This document shows, one piece after another, positions 39,065-46,730 of a DNA stretch of 64,000 nucleotides; within the stretch, counting starts at the first letter, position 1; each line of letters starts with the position of its first letter. The translations under genes and the position numbers were made by a program. Origin of the DNA: Mobilicoccus massiliensis (GTDB lineage: Bacteria; Actinomycetota; Actinomycetes; Actinomycetales; Dermatophilaceae); NCBI RefSeq assembly GCF_000826525.2, contig NZ_LN651331.1:555808-619807 (forward strand). The letters are read 5' to 3'. The notes beneath the pieces are model-generated. The model was given only the letters and a program-made list of their open reading frames with translations. It did no database searches and was not told the origin of the DNA.

Positions 39065-40113
39065 GCGAGCCCACGACCCCCCTCGCCCAGCGACGGGGGC
39101 ACGAGTTCACGGCCATCCTCGGGCTCGGTGACCACCGCCCCGAGCGGATCGTGCCCAACAGCGAGATCGTCGAGGCGATCGACAGCAGCGACGAGTGGAT
39201 CAAGGAGCGGTCGGGCATCGCCTCGCGCCGTCTCGCCGGTCCCGACGAGACGATCGTGACGATGTCGGCCTCGGCCTCGCGCGCGGCCCTGGAGAACGCC
39301 GGGATCACCCCCGAGCAGGTCGACCTCGTCATCGTCGCCAGCGTCACGCACCCATGGCAGACCCCGGCCGCGGCTCCGATGGTCGCCGACGCCCTCGGCG
39401 CCACCAATGCGGCCGCCTACGACCTCGGCGCGGCCTGTGCCGGCTTCTGCTACGCCCTCGCGGTGGCCGACGACGCCATCCGCGCCGGCTCGGCCACCCA
39501 CGCGCTCGTCATCGGTGCCGAGAAGTTCTCCGACTTTCGTGATCCGCACGACCGCACGACGGCGTTCATCTTCGGCGACGGTGCGGCGGCCGCCGTGGTC
39601 GGGCCGGCGGACTCCCCCGGCATCTCGGCCTCCGTGCTAGGCGCCGACGGCACGGGGGCGATGCAGATCGCCCAGACGCGCGACTGGACCCGCGTGCGCC
39701 ACGACTGGGAGCAGATCGCAGCCAGCGGTGAGGTGCCGGCCGACCTCTCCCCGTTCCCCTCGATCGGCATGGAGGGCCCCTCAGTGTTCCGCTGGGCGGT
39801 GACCAAGATGGCGCCGGTCGTGCAGCAGATCCTCGACACCGCAGGCGTCACGGCCGACGATCTCGCCGTGTTCGTCCCCCACCAGGCCAACGTGCGCATC
39901 ATCGACGCGATGGTCAAGCGCGCGCACCTGCCCGAGCACGTCGTCGTCGCCCGCGACGACATCGTCGACATGGCCAACACCTCGGCCGCCTCCGTGCCGC
40001 TCGCCCTCACCCGCCTCGTGCGAGAGGGACGCGCCAAGAGCGGCGACCTCGCACTCCTCATGGGCTTCGGCGCCGGCCTCGCGTGGGCGGGCCAGGTCGT
40101 CCGCGTGCCATGA
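39061..40113 (+). CDS. fabH: Beta-ketoacyl-ACP synthase III
   Basis: 350 residues. It starts fatty acid synthesis by condensing a short acyl-CoA with malonyl-ACP. The catalytic triad is present: Cys126 (DLGAACAGFCYAL), His274 (FVPHQANVRI) and Asn306 (DMANTSAAS). The primer specificity (acetyl or branched acyl-CoA) cannot be read from sequence, though branched primers are usual in actinobacteria. The GTG at 39061 overlaps the fabD stop, indicating coupled translation; upstream frames run into fabD. Confidence 0.95.
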   Translation: MSEPTTPLAQRRGHEFTAILGLGDHRPERIVPNSEIVEAIDSSDEWIKERSGIASRRLAGPDETIVTMSASASRAALENAGITPEQVDLVIVASVTHPWQTPAAAPMVADALGATNAAAYDLGAACAGFCYALAVADDAIRAGSATHALVIGAEKFSDFRDPHDRTTAFIFGDGAAAAVVGPADSPGISASVLGADGTGAMQIAQTRDWTRVRHDWEQIAASGEVPADLSPFPSIGMEGPSVFRWAVTKMAPVVQQILDTAGVTADDLAVFVPHQANVRIIDAMVKRAHLPEHVVVARDDIVDMANTSAASVPLALTRLVREGRAKSGDLALLMGFGAGLAWAGQVVRVP

Positions 40114-40198
40114 GGCCCCACGAACTCCCGCCGTGCGTCGGGTTCCACACGCACGACCCGCAGGACCATCGTTGACACACATCCACAAGGAGAACCCC

Positions 40199-40444
40199 AT
40201 GGCTTCCGAGCAGGAGATCCTCGCCGGCCTCGCCGAGATCATCAACGCCGAGACCGGCATCGAGACCGACGCCGTCGAGCCCGGCAAGTCCTTCCAGGAG
40301 GACCTCGACATCGACTCGCTCTCGATGATGCAGATCGTCGTCGAGGCCGAGGACAAGTTCGGCGTGAAGATCCCGGACGAGGCGGTCAAGGACCTGCGCA
40401 CGGTTCAGGACGCGATCGACTTCGTCAAGAACGCTCAGAACTGA
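40199..40444 (+). CDS. acpP: Acyl carrier protein
   Basis: 81 residues, acidic. The phosphopantetheine attachment site is Ser40 in DLDIDSLSMMQ; helix II continues IVVEAEDKFGVKIPDE, as in all type II ACPs. It carries the growing acyl chain between FabD, FabH and FabF. The ATG at 40199 has AAGGAG at spacing 6. It lies 85 bases after fabH and 134 before fabF; each gap carries its own ribosome site and no terminator, consistent with one operon and high ACP expression. Confidence 0.96.
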   Translation: MASEQEILAGLAEIINAETGIETDAVEPGKSFQEDLDIDSLSMMQIVVEAEDKFGVKIPDEAVKDLRTVQDAIDFVKNAQN

Positions 40445-40578
40445 CCGTCGGTTCACCGCACGACCCGGCCGGGCGAGGTCACACCGACCACGCCCGGCCG
40501 GTCTCCACACCGAACACGACCCACCACCGACATTCGACTCGCACCACACCCCGCACCGCCCAGCAGGAGGAACCGACC

Positions 40579-41829
40579 ATGTCCACCACCCGCGACCGGA
40601 TCGTCGTCACCGGCCTCGGCGCGACGAGCCCGCTCGGGGGCGACGTGCCCTCGACCTGGGATGCGTTGCTCGCCGGCACCTCCGGCGCCCGCCGGCTCGA
40701 GGCCGACTGGGTCACCGAGTACGACCTGCCGGTCACCATGGGAGCGCCGCTCGCCGTGCCGTCGGCCGAGGTGCTCACGCGAGTCGAGCTGCGCCGTCAG
40801 GATCCCTGCGCCCAGTACGCCCTCATCGCGGCTCGTGAGGCGTGGGCCGACGCCGGGGCTCCGGAGATCGAGCCCGAGCGTCTCGCGGTGGCCATCGGCT
40901 CCGGCATCGGCGGCATCGACACGCTCATCACCGCCTGGGAGGCCCTGCGCACGCGCGGCCCGCGGCGCGTCATGCCGACCTCGGTGCCCATGCTGCTCGT
41001 CAACAGCCCCACCGGCGCCGTCGCCATGGACCTCAAGGCCCGCGGCGGTGGCCACACCCCGGTGAGCGCCTGTGCCTCCGGCGCCGAGGGCATCGCCAGC
41101 GCGATCCGCACCCTGCGCGAGGGTCGTGCCGACATGGTCGTCGCCGGCGGCACCGAGGCCGCCATCCACCCGCTGCCCATCGGCGGTTTCGCGGCCATGC
41201 AGGCCCTCTCCACACGCAACGACGAGCCCGAGCGCGCCTCGCGGCCCTACGACGTGGGCCGCGACGGTTTCGTCATCGCCGAGGGCGCCGCCATGCTCGT
41301 CCTCGAGACCGAGGAGCACGCCCGGGCGCGTGGCGCGAAGATCTACGCCGAGCTCGTCTCTGCCGGGCTCACCAACGACGCCTTCCACGCCGCCGCCCCC
41401 GAGCCGGAGGGCCTCGGCGCCTCGGCCGCCATGCGCCAGGCCCTCGAGATCGGCGACATCGACCCCCGCGAGGTCGTGCACATCAACGCCCACGCCACCT
41501 CCACCCCGGTCGGTGACATCGCCGAGTGCAAGGCCATCCACCGGGCCTTCGACGACAAGATCGACGACATCGCCATCAGCGCGACGAAGTCGATGACCGG
41601 TCACCTGCTCGGCGCCGCCGGAGCGCTCGAGGCGATCTTCACCGTCAAGGCGCTCGCCGAGCGCCTCGCACCGGCGCAGATCAACCTCGACGAGAAGGAT
41701 CCGGCGATCGATCTCGACGTCGTGGCCGGCAAGCCCCGAACCCTGCCGGAGGGGGACATCGTCGCGCTCGACAACAGCTTCGGCTTCGGCGGATGCAACG
41801 TCGCCCTGGCCTTTCGCAGCATGAGCTGA
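40579..41829 (+). CDS. fabF: Beta-ketoacyl-ACP synthase II
   Basis: 416 residues. Elongating condensing enzyme of fatty acid synthesis. Active-site residues: Cys165 (TPVSACASGAEG), His305 (HINAHATSTPVGD) and His342 (KSMTGHLLGAAGAL). The C-terminal FGFGGCNVALAF is standard. The ATG at 40579 has AGGAGG about nine bases upstream. Last gene of the fab operon; a strong terminator follows at 41881. Confidence 0.96.
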   Translation: MSTTRDRIVVTGLGATSPLGGDVPSTWDALLAGTSGARRLEADWVTEYDLPVTMGAPLAVPSAEVLTRVELRRQDPCAQYALIAAREAWADAGAPEIEPERLAVAIGSGIGGIDTLITAWEALRTRGPRRVMPTSVPMLLVNSPTGAVAMDLKARGGGHTPVSACASGAEGIASAIRTLREGRADMVVAGGTEAAIHPLPIGGFAAMQALSTRNDEPERASRPYDVGRDGFVIAEGAAMLVLETEEHARARGAKIYAELVSAGLTNDAFHAAAPEPEGLGASAAMRQALEIGDIDPREVVHINAHATSTPVGDIAECKAIHRAFDDKIDDIAISATKSMTGHLLGAAGALEAIFTVKALAERLAPAQINLDEKDPAIDLDVVAGKPRTLPEGDIVALDNSFGFGGCNVALAFRSMS

Positions 41830-41880
41830 CACGCCTGTTCCGACGCTGCCGCGGACACACCGCGGCGCCGGAACGGCCGA

Positions 41881-41921
41881 CGAGGCCGCCCGGAATCCCC
41901 CGAGGGTTCCGGGCGGCCTCG
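41881..41921. terminator. Terminator of the fab operon
   Basis: CGAGGCCGCCCGGAA (41881-41895) pairs perfectly with TTCCGGGCGGCCTCG (41907-41921); the loop itself contains a CCC/GGG pair. Confidence 0.85.
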
Positions 41922-42067
41922 TCGCGTCGGGCCGACCGAAGGGTCGGCCGCGGATCACGCGGGACCGGCCCCATCCCCATGGGCCGGTCGACGCGTGTCG
42001 CCGGAGTGACTCACGCAGTCAGCACACCCCGGCGGCGACCCCGGCATCACCGAAGCCGCACGAGGGG

Positions 42068-42577
42068 TCAGCTCACGCGGTACAACCAGCGCGTGGGCGC
42101 GCCGTCGCCGGCGTGACGGAACGGGTCGAGCTCGGCGTCCCAGGCCGTGCCGAGCGCACGATCGATCTCGTCGCGCAGGTGGGCACCGTCGGCCGAACGC
42201 AGCACGGCCCGCAGGCGGTCCTCGTTGATGACGGCGTCACCGTTGGCGGCCAGCCACGTGTGATGGATGCCGAGGCTCGGCGTGTGCGTCCACCGCGAGC
42301 CGTCGCAGCCCGGGCTGGCGTCCTCGGTGACCTCGAAGCGCACCTGCTCCCAACTGCGCATGCCGCTGGCCAGGCGCGCGCCGGTACCCGCTTCACCGCC
42401 CCAGGCGAACTGGGTGCGCATGAGCGAACGACCGAGCGGCTGGGGCTGCCAGTCCAGACGGACGGGCTGACCCAGCACCGATTCGAGTGCCCACCCGATG
42501 TGTGGGCACAACGCCACCGGGGATGAGTGCACGAACACCATCCCGGTGGTCATGAGCGTCGACGGCGCGACAGACAT
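42068..42577 (-). CDS. DUF3145 family protein
   Basis: 169 residues. The start MSVAPSTLMTTGMVFVHSSP, the block ALCPHIGWALESVLG and RWTHTPSLGIHHTW are the hallmarks of DUF3145, an actinobacterial family of unknown function that often sits next to the fab operon. The C-terminal RDEIDRALGTAWDAELDPFR is also conserved. The ATG at 42577 has AGGAGG five bases upstream. It converges on fabF. Confidence 0.9.
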   Translation of the reverse strand: MSVAPSTLMTTGMVFVHSSPVALCPHIGWALESVLGQPVRLDWQPQPLGRSLMRTQFAWGGEAGTGARLASGMRSWEQVRFEVTEDASPGCDGSRWTHTPSLGIHHTWLAANGDAVINEDRLRAVLRSADGAHLRDEIDRALGTAWDAELDPFRHAGDGAPTRWLYRVS

Positions 42578-42993
42578 CCGGACCTCCTGCGTGTGAGGGA
42601 CGTCTTCCCCAACGACCTCGATGCAGGACTCCGATGAACTCGACCCGTGGCGGACCCGGCTCATGACTCTCGGATATGGCAGCCGGGCTGCGGCTGCGTC
42701 TATGACGAGGGCACGAATGCCATCGATGTCGTTTCATTGTGCCCCAGCGCCCCCGGCAGAACCAAGCCCACCGATCGTCAAGATTCGGCATGTCCGATCC
42801 GGTTGCCCACAATCCCTCGACGGGTCATCCTGAACGCCTGACCAGGTCGAATGTCCCGATGCATTCAAAGTCGTCGATCCATGCTGGACAGGCGATCAAG
42901 ACGTGCGCTTCACTGCTTCTCGACGGGCGACGGCAGGGCCACCTGCACCGCTGGGGAACGGAACGCCCGATAATCCGGGGAGGGAATCATCCG
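42578..42993. other. 416-base intergenic region without a recognisable gene
   Basis: Lower GC than its surroundings, with patches such as TCGTTTCATTGTG and CATTCAAAGTCG. It is flanked by the divergent DUF3145 gene and the 87-residue gene at 42994. Short open frames cross it but none has a ribosome site with recognisable protein. It probably holds the promoters of both neighbours, or a decayed gene. Confidence 0.5.
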
Positions 42994-43257
42994 ATGAACG
43001 AGCACACCACGCCTGCGCCGGGGATGCAGAGCGCCATGGCCATCCTGACCGCACGGCTGCAGAGCATGGACGGCGGCTGCACGGTCAACGAGTACGTCGA
43101 CGTGCTGCGCGACGAGATGGACGAGCAGGATCCGCTCATCCTCACCTCGGCGATGGCCAGCCTCGCCTCCGCGCTTCTCGCGATCGCCTCCGGCGGCACG
43201 AAGATCCCGCCGTACGAGTTGCTCTCGACCATCGGCCTCACCTTGGCCGACGCCTGA
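42994..43257 (+). CDS. Small hypothetical helical protein
   Basis: 87 residues, not recognised. MNEHTTPAPGMQSAMAILTA is followed by acidic EYVDVLRDEMDEQDPLIL and a hydrophobic SAMASLASALLAIASGGTK segment too polar to be a firm membrane helix. Length and helix content resemble small cytoplasmic regulators, but no function can be assigned. The ATG at 42994 has GGGAGGG about ten bases upstream. A perfect terminator follows at 43276. Confidence 0.6.
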   Translation: MNEHTTPAPGMQSAMAILTARLQSMDGGCTVNEYVDVLRDEMDEQDPLILTSAMASLASALLAIASGGTKIPPYELLSTIGLTLADA

Positions 43258-43275
43258 GCCCCGCACGACGTTCGC

Positions 43276-43317
43276 ACGACGACGGCCCACCCGGTGTTCC
43301 GGGTGGGCCGTCGTCGT
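43276..43317. terminator. Bidirectional terminator, 19-bp perfect stem
   Basis: ACGACGACGGCCCACCCGG (43276-43294), loop TGTT, complement at 43299-43317. It lies between two convergent genes. Confidence 0.85.
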
Positions 43318-43330
43318 CACCGTGGGGGGA

Positions 43331-43867
43331 TCAGGGGCAGGAGCCGCTTCCCGGGTGGAACGAGACGTGAACGTGGTCCCAGTGGTTGGCCGTCTCGCTG
43401 CCGCGGTCGGCCATCGGGCGGTAGGAGGTCATGCCCGGGTGCCAGTAGCCCTGCTCCCAGATGACGTACTTGACGTTGAGGGTGCGGGCGTTGGCGCGGA
43501 ACCAGTCCGCGATCTCGGTGCCGCGCTCCCCGCGAACCATGACGTCGATGGCGTGGCCGGAGTGGTGGTCGCTCGTGCCGTGACCGGGGCGGTAGCCACC
43601 GATCTCGGTGATGCCGAACTGGGCGGCGACGCGGGCGCGCACGGTCGAAGGCCAGGCCTGAAGGCCGGTGCTGCCGGGGCCACCGGAGAGGGTGCAGGCC
43701 ATGGCCTGGGAGTGGGCGGCCGCGACGTGGTTCGTCAGGGCCGAGGCTCGGGGGACGGCGGAGGCGGGGGTCGCTGCGGTCAGGCCCGCGGTCAGCGCCA
43801 GGGCAGCGGCGGACACCGCGGCCAGGGCCGAAGGACGGACGAGACCGCTCAGAGGAAAGCGGCTCAT
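43331..43867 (-). CDS. Secreted protein with ARB_07466-like (peptidase M15-like) domain
   Basis: 178 residues. A signal peptide covers ~1-36 (RPSALAAVSAAALALTAGLT and ending ASA). The mature part has the zinc-binding pattern of the M15/VanY-like fold used by ARB_07466-type proteins: GTSDHHSGHAIDVMV (His and Asp) and ANHWDHVHVSFHP (His). Such domains are found on cell-wall-active secreted proteins; peptidase activity is not proven for all of them. The ATG at 43867 is chosen over a GTG two codons upstream. It stands beside the WXG100 genes but on the opposite strand. Confidence 0.82.
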   Translation of the reverse strand: MSRFPLSGLVRPSALAAVSAAALALTAGLTAATPASAVPRASALTNHVAAAHSQAMACTLSGGPGSTGLQAWPSTVRARVAAQFGITEIGGYRPGHGTSDHHSGHAIDVMVRGERGTEIADWFRANARTLNVKYVIWEQGYWHPGMTSYRPMADRGSETANHWDHVHVSFHPGSGSCP

Positions 43868-44151
43868 GGGCACGAGTGTGATCGGCGTGATGCGTTCGTG
43901 ACTACCCCGATATCGCAGCGTTATCCGAAGTCGGGTGAAGTCTTGGCCGTCTCGTTGCCTCCCAGACCATTTGGGGAGGCGGCGCTGACCGGCGACTCAC
44001 CGAACGCTGAGCAAGTGGCGAGGCGCTCGTCCACAGGGTTGGGCGCCGCGTCCGCGTTTTCTCGGCGTCGTCCACAGGCCCGGATTCCGGTCGACCGCGG
44101 TGCTGTCTGCGGCTCTAGCGTCGAGGCCCCAGACACCCCGAAGGAGAGATC

Positions 44152-44493
44152 ATGAGTACCAGCAGCAGATATTCGGTGACCGACGGAGCCATCGCCCGGC
44201 ACGCGGCGGGGCTCGAGAGCACCCACCAGTCCATGAACCAGGCCCTGCAGAAGTTCGGCACGTCGCTCGCGACGCTGCCCGGAGTGTGGCGCGGCGCCTC
44301 GTTCGCCTCGTTCGCCGAGGTGCAGGCACGCTGGCAGAACGCGGCCGGCGAGCTCAACCGCGCCCTCGACGACATCAGAGGGCGGGTGGCCACGTCCGCC
44401 GCGGTCTACGACGCCGGTGAGGCGGGTCAGGCCGAGGCGCTGCGACAGGTCGGCCGGTCGGTCGACTGGTCCGCCGGGTCCTTCAAAGGCTGA
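44152..44493 (+). CDS. WXG100-family type VII secretion target, WRG type
   Basis: 113 residues, all helical. LPGVWRGASFASFAEVQARW holds the WxG turn between two helices, and QNAAGELNRALDDIRGRV continues the second helix, as in CFP-10/ESAT-6 proteins. These form helical-hairpin dimers exported through EccC-driven channels. A strong AAGGAG site precedes the ATG. A second WXG100 gene starts 12 bases after its stop, so the two products are likely partners. The C-terminus DWSAGSFKG has no obvious YxxxD/E export tag. Confidence 0.9.
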   Translation: MSTSSRYSVTDGAIARHAAGLESTHQSMNQALQKFGTSLATLPGVWRGASFASFAEVQARWQNAAGELNRALDDIRGRVATSAAVYDAGEAGQAEALRQVGRSVDWSAGSFKG

Positions 44494-44504
44494 GGAGACG
44501 CGCC

Positions 44505-44792
44505 ATGACGATCAGCTACGACTCCGCCGTCGCCACCGAGGCCGAGGGCGGTCTGCGGGCCACCGCCGCGCAGATCGACCTCGCCCTGCAGGAACTCTCG
44601 GGTCACGTCACCGCTCTCTGCTCCGGATGGGAGGGCGACGAACGAGTCGCCTACCAGGACATCCAGCGTCGGTGGGATTCGGCCGCTCGCGAGATCCACG
44701 AAATCCTCACCCGCATCACGCTCGCTCTCGGCGCCAACACCGAGGCGGTCACCCGCATGCGTGCCCAGGTTCGGGCGACGTTGGCCGGGTGA
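44505..44792 (+). CDS. WXG100-family type VII secretion target, WEG type
   Basis: 95 residues, the classical ESAT-6 size. CSGWEGDERVAYQDIQRRW contains the WxG turn and, downstream, the YQDIQ stretch; helices flank it on both sides (IDLALQELSGHVTAL and EIHEILTRITLALG). GGAG lies about seven bases before the ATG. Pairs with the gene just upstream. Confidence 0.9.
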   Translation: MTISYDSAVATEAEGGLRATAAQIDLALQELSGHVTALCSGWEGDERVAYQDIQRRWDSAAREIHEILTRITLALGANTEAVTRMRAQVRATLAG

Positions 44793-44802
44793 GGTGAACC
44801 GC

Positions 44803-45249
44803 GTGACCACAGCGGAGACGCTCCTCTCCCCGCCGTCCGGATCGGGCGGCGGGGACGGGTGGCGGGCGCTGCCCGACGCCGACGTCCTCGACGAGCACCG
44901 CCTTCGTCGGGCGCGGCTGAGTGCGGCGTTGTGTCGCGGTTCCGCACCGACCCGTCGGGCTGCGGCATGGACGCCGGCGGTCGCCGGGGTCGTGCTCACC
45001 CTCGTCGCGCTCGGAGGCACCGCGGTCGGCGCCACCGTGCACCGGCACCTGCCGCGGACCGCGTTCTCGACCCCCGCCGCGGGTGCCGGCGGTGCGTCCA
45101 TCGAGGCGGATACCGCCACCTCGGCCGCGGGCGACCGGAACGATGACGGCCGGGATGCGGACGCCCGAGGCGAGAGGACGACCGACGAAGAGGTCGCGCG
45201 GCCGTACGGGCCGTGGCTGCGTCAGACCATCTCCCACACGGCCCGATAG
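44803..45249 (+). CDS. Small membrane protein of the ESX-like locus
   Basis: 148 residues, GTG start at 44803. A basic region (HRLRRARLSAALCRGSAPTR) precedes one membrane helix at ~56-79 (WTPAVAGVVLTLVALGGTAV), followed by a polar, disordered, acidic C-terminal half. Starts ten bases after the second WXG100 gene, so it is in the same transcript. No ESX core component (EccB, EccE, MycP) is recognised in it. Its last 28 bases overlap the 3' end of the convergent eccD gene. Confidence 0.7.
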   Translation: MTTAETLLSPPSGSGGGDGWRALPDADVLDEHRLRRARLSAALCRGSAPTRRAAAWTPAVAGVVLTLVALGGTAVGATVHRHLPRTAFSTPAAGAGGASIEADTATSAAGDRNDDGRDADARGERTTDEEVARPYGPWLRQTISHTAR

Positions 45250-46547
45250 AGGTCGAAGACCCCCGCGAGCAACAGGGGCACGGCCAACAAGGCCGCCCTC
45301 TCCCCCAGGTCGGCGAGCCGCCTCAGGCGGCTCGCCGTGACCGGATGCAGGCCGGCGATCGTGCTCCCGGCGGCACCGAGGAGCACGGTCAGCCCCACGA
45401 CGAGAGCCGGGACCGCACGGGCCTCGGCGTGCGTCACTCCCGTCACGACCACGACCACCAGGGCGATCACGCCCCCGACCGCGAGGGGCACGACGTGCCG
45501 GGCTCGCAACATCGAGCGTGCGCGAGCCGCGACCACCGAAGCGACCGCGGTCGCCAGGCCGGCAGCGCCCGGTCCCCCGTCGGCGAGCGTGAACGCCGTG
45601 CCCACCGTCCCGGCCGCGACGACGAGGAGCAACGCGGTGAGGTCGTCGGAGGCGCGGGCGACCGCGGCGAAGACCGTCGCCTCGCGCACCTCTTCGCCGC
45701 GGGCGACCCGGTCGTCGAGGAGGCCGAGGCCGGAGACGAGAAGCGCCATGCGAGGTGCGGCCAGGACCGTGACGACGACGCCCACCGCCGCGAGGGCGTT
45801 GGCGCGGGTCTCGTCCAGCCCCACGGCAGCGCCCCCGACTCGGATCGCGAGGATCCCGGAGGCGCAGGTCAGAGCGGCAGCAACGGGTCGGGGCCAGGGC
45901 AGCGACGACGAGAGGAGCAGCCCGGTGACGACAAGTGCGCAGGCAGTCGCCACGAGCAGCGCCTGGGACGAGGTGCCACCCGCGGCGACGACGGCGAGCG
46001 CCACCGACCACACCGCCGCGAGCAGACCCGGCACCGCCGCGACCCGCAGCAGCGCCGGACGAGTCCGCACCGTCAGCAGGCAGGCGAGAACGACGAACGG
46101 CGTGGATGCCGCCGGCACGAGCACCGCTCCGCCCTGCACGAGGACGACCGCCACGGCCACCGGTGAGACGAGGACCGCGAGCAGGACGGCGACGACCGAC
46201 CCGTGGTCGCGGGTCGCCGGAGCGGCGGCGCGCGTGCGTTCGGCGACGTCGTCGACCGGCAGCGTGGGTCCCGACTCCTCACGCGGCCGCAGGTGCAGCA
46301 CCGATCCGTCCACGACACCGGCCACCTCGTCGACGCGTCGGTCGAGGTCGAGGGGGCCTGCGGCCGGATGTGTCAACAGCCACCCCGCGTCGTCGCCGTC
46401 GAAGGACGCGACCGAATGTCGCGCGACGCTCTGCCTCGTCACGCGGACGATCTCGGCGACAGCAGCGTCCGACGCCACGGCGAGATCGACCGCGTCGTCA
46501 GGCGTGAGAACGGTGAGGCGGACCACTCGGCGAACGGGGGAGATCAT
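45222..46547 (-). CDS. eccD: Type VII secretion integral membrane protein EccD-like
   Basis: 441 residues. Residues ~1-85 form a ubiquitin-like/YukD domain (RRVVRLTVLTPDDAVDLAVA and DLDRRVDEVAGVVDGSVLHL), followed by about 11 hydrophobic helices to the C-terminus. This is the EccD/YukD-like layout; EccD forms the membrane pore ring of ESX systems. It is transcribed opposite to the other genes of the locus, diverging from eccC. The ATG at 46547 has GAAGG eight bases upstream. Sequence conservation outside the topology is low, but the context with WXG100 and EccC supports the call. Confidence 0.85.
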   Translation of the reverse strand: MISPVRRVVRLTVLTPDDAVDLAVASDAAVAEIVRVTRQSVARHSVASFDGDDAGWLLTHPAAGPLDLDRRVDEVAGVVDGSVLHLRPREESGPTLPVDDVAERTRAAAPATRDHGSVVAVLLAVLVSPVAVAVVLVQGGAVLVPAASTPFVVLACLLTVRTRPALLRVAAVPGLLAAVWSVALAVVAAGGTSSQALLVATACALVVTGLLLSSSLPWPRPVAAALTCASGILAIRVGGAAVGLDETRANALAAVGVVVTVLAAPRMALLVSGLGLLDDRVARGEEVREATVFAAVARASDDLTALLLVVAAGTVGTAFTLADGGPGAAGLATAVASVVAARARSMLRARHVVPLAVGGVIALVVVVVTGVTHAEARAVPALVVGLTVLLGAAGSTIAGLHPVTASRLRRLADLGERAALLAVPLLLAGVFDLYRAVWEMV

Positions 46548-46730
46548 ACGGCGGCCTTCGTCGTGGGGGCGGGAACGGCTACCGGTGGGGGCACCGGCCC
46601 GGCGAGGACGCGAGCGTATCCCCAGGCCTTCCACTCGTGGTGCCCACGAAAGGCGGCCCCCGACCGATCGTGGGGATCGCGAACCTGCCCTCGGCCGGAT
46701 CCGCCTCTCGTGTCCCCGTCAGGAGCAGCC

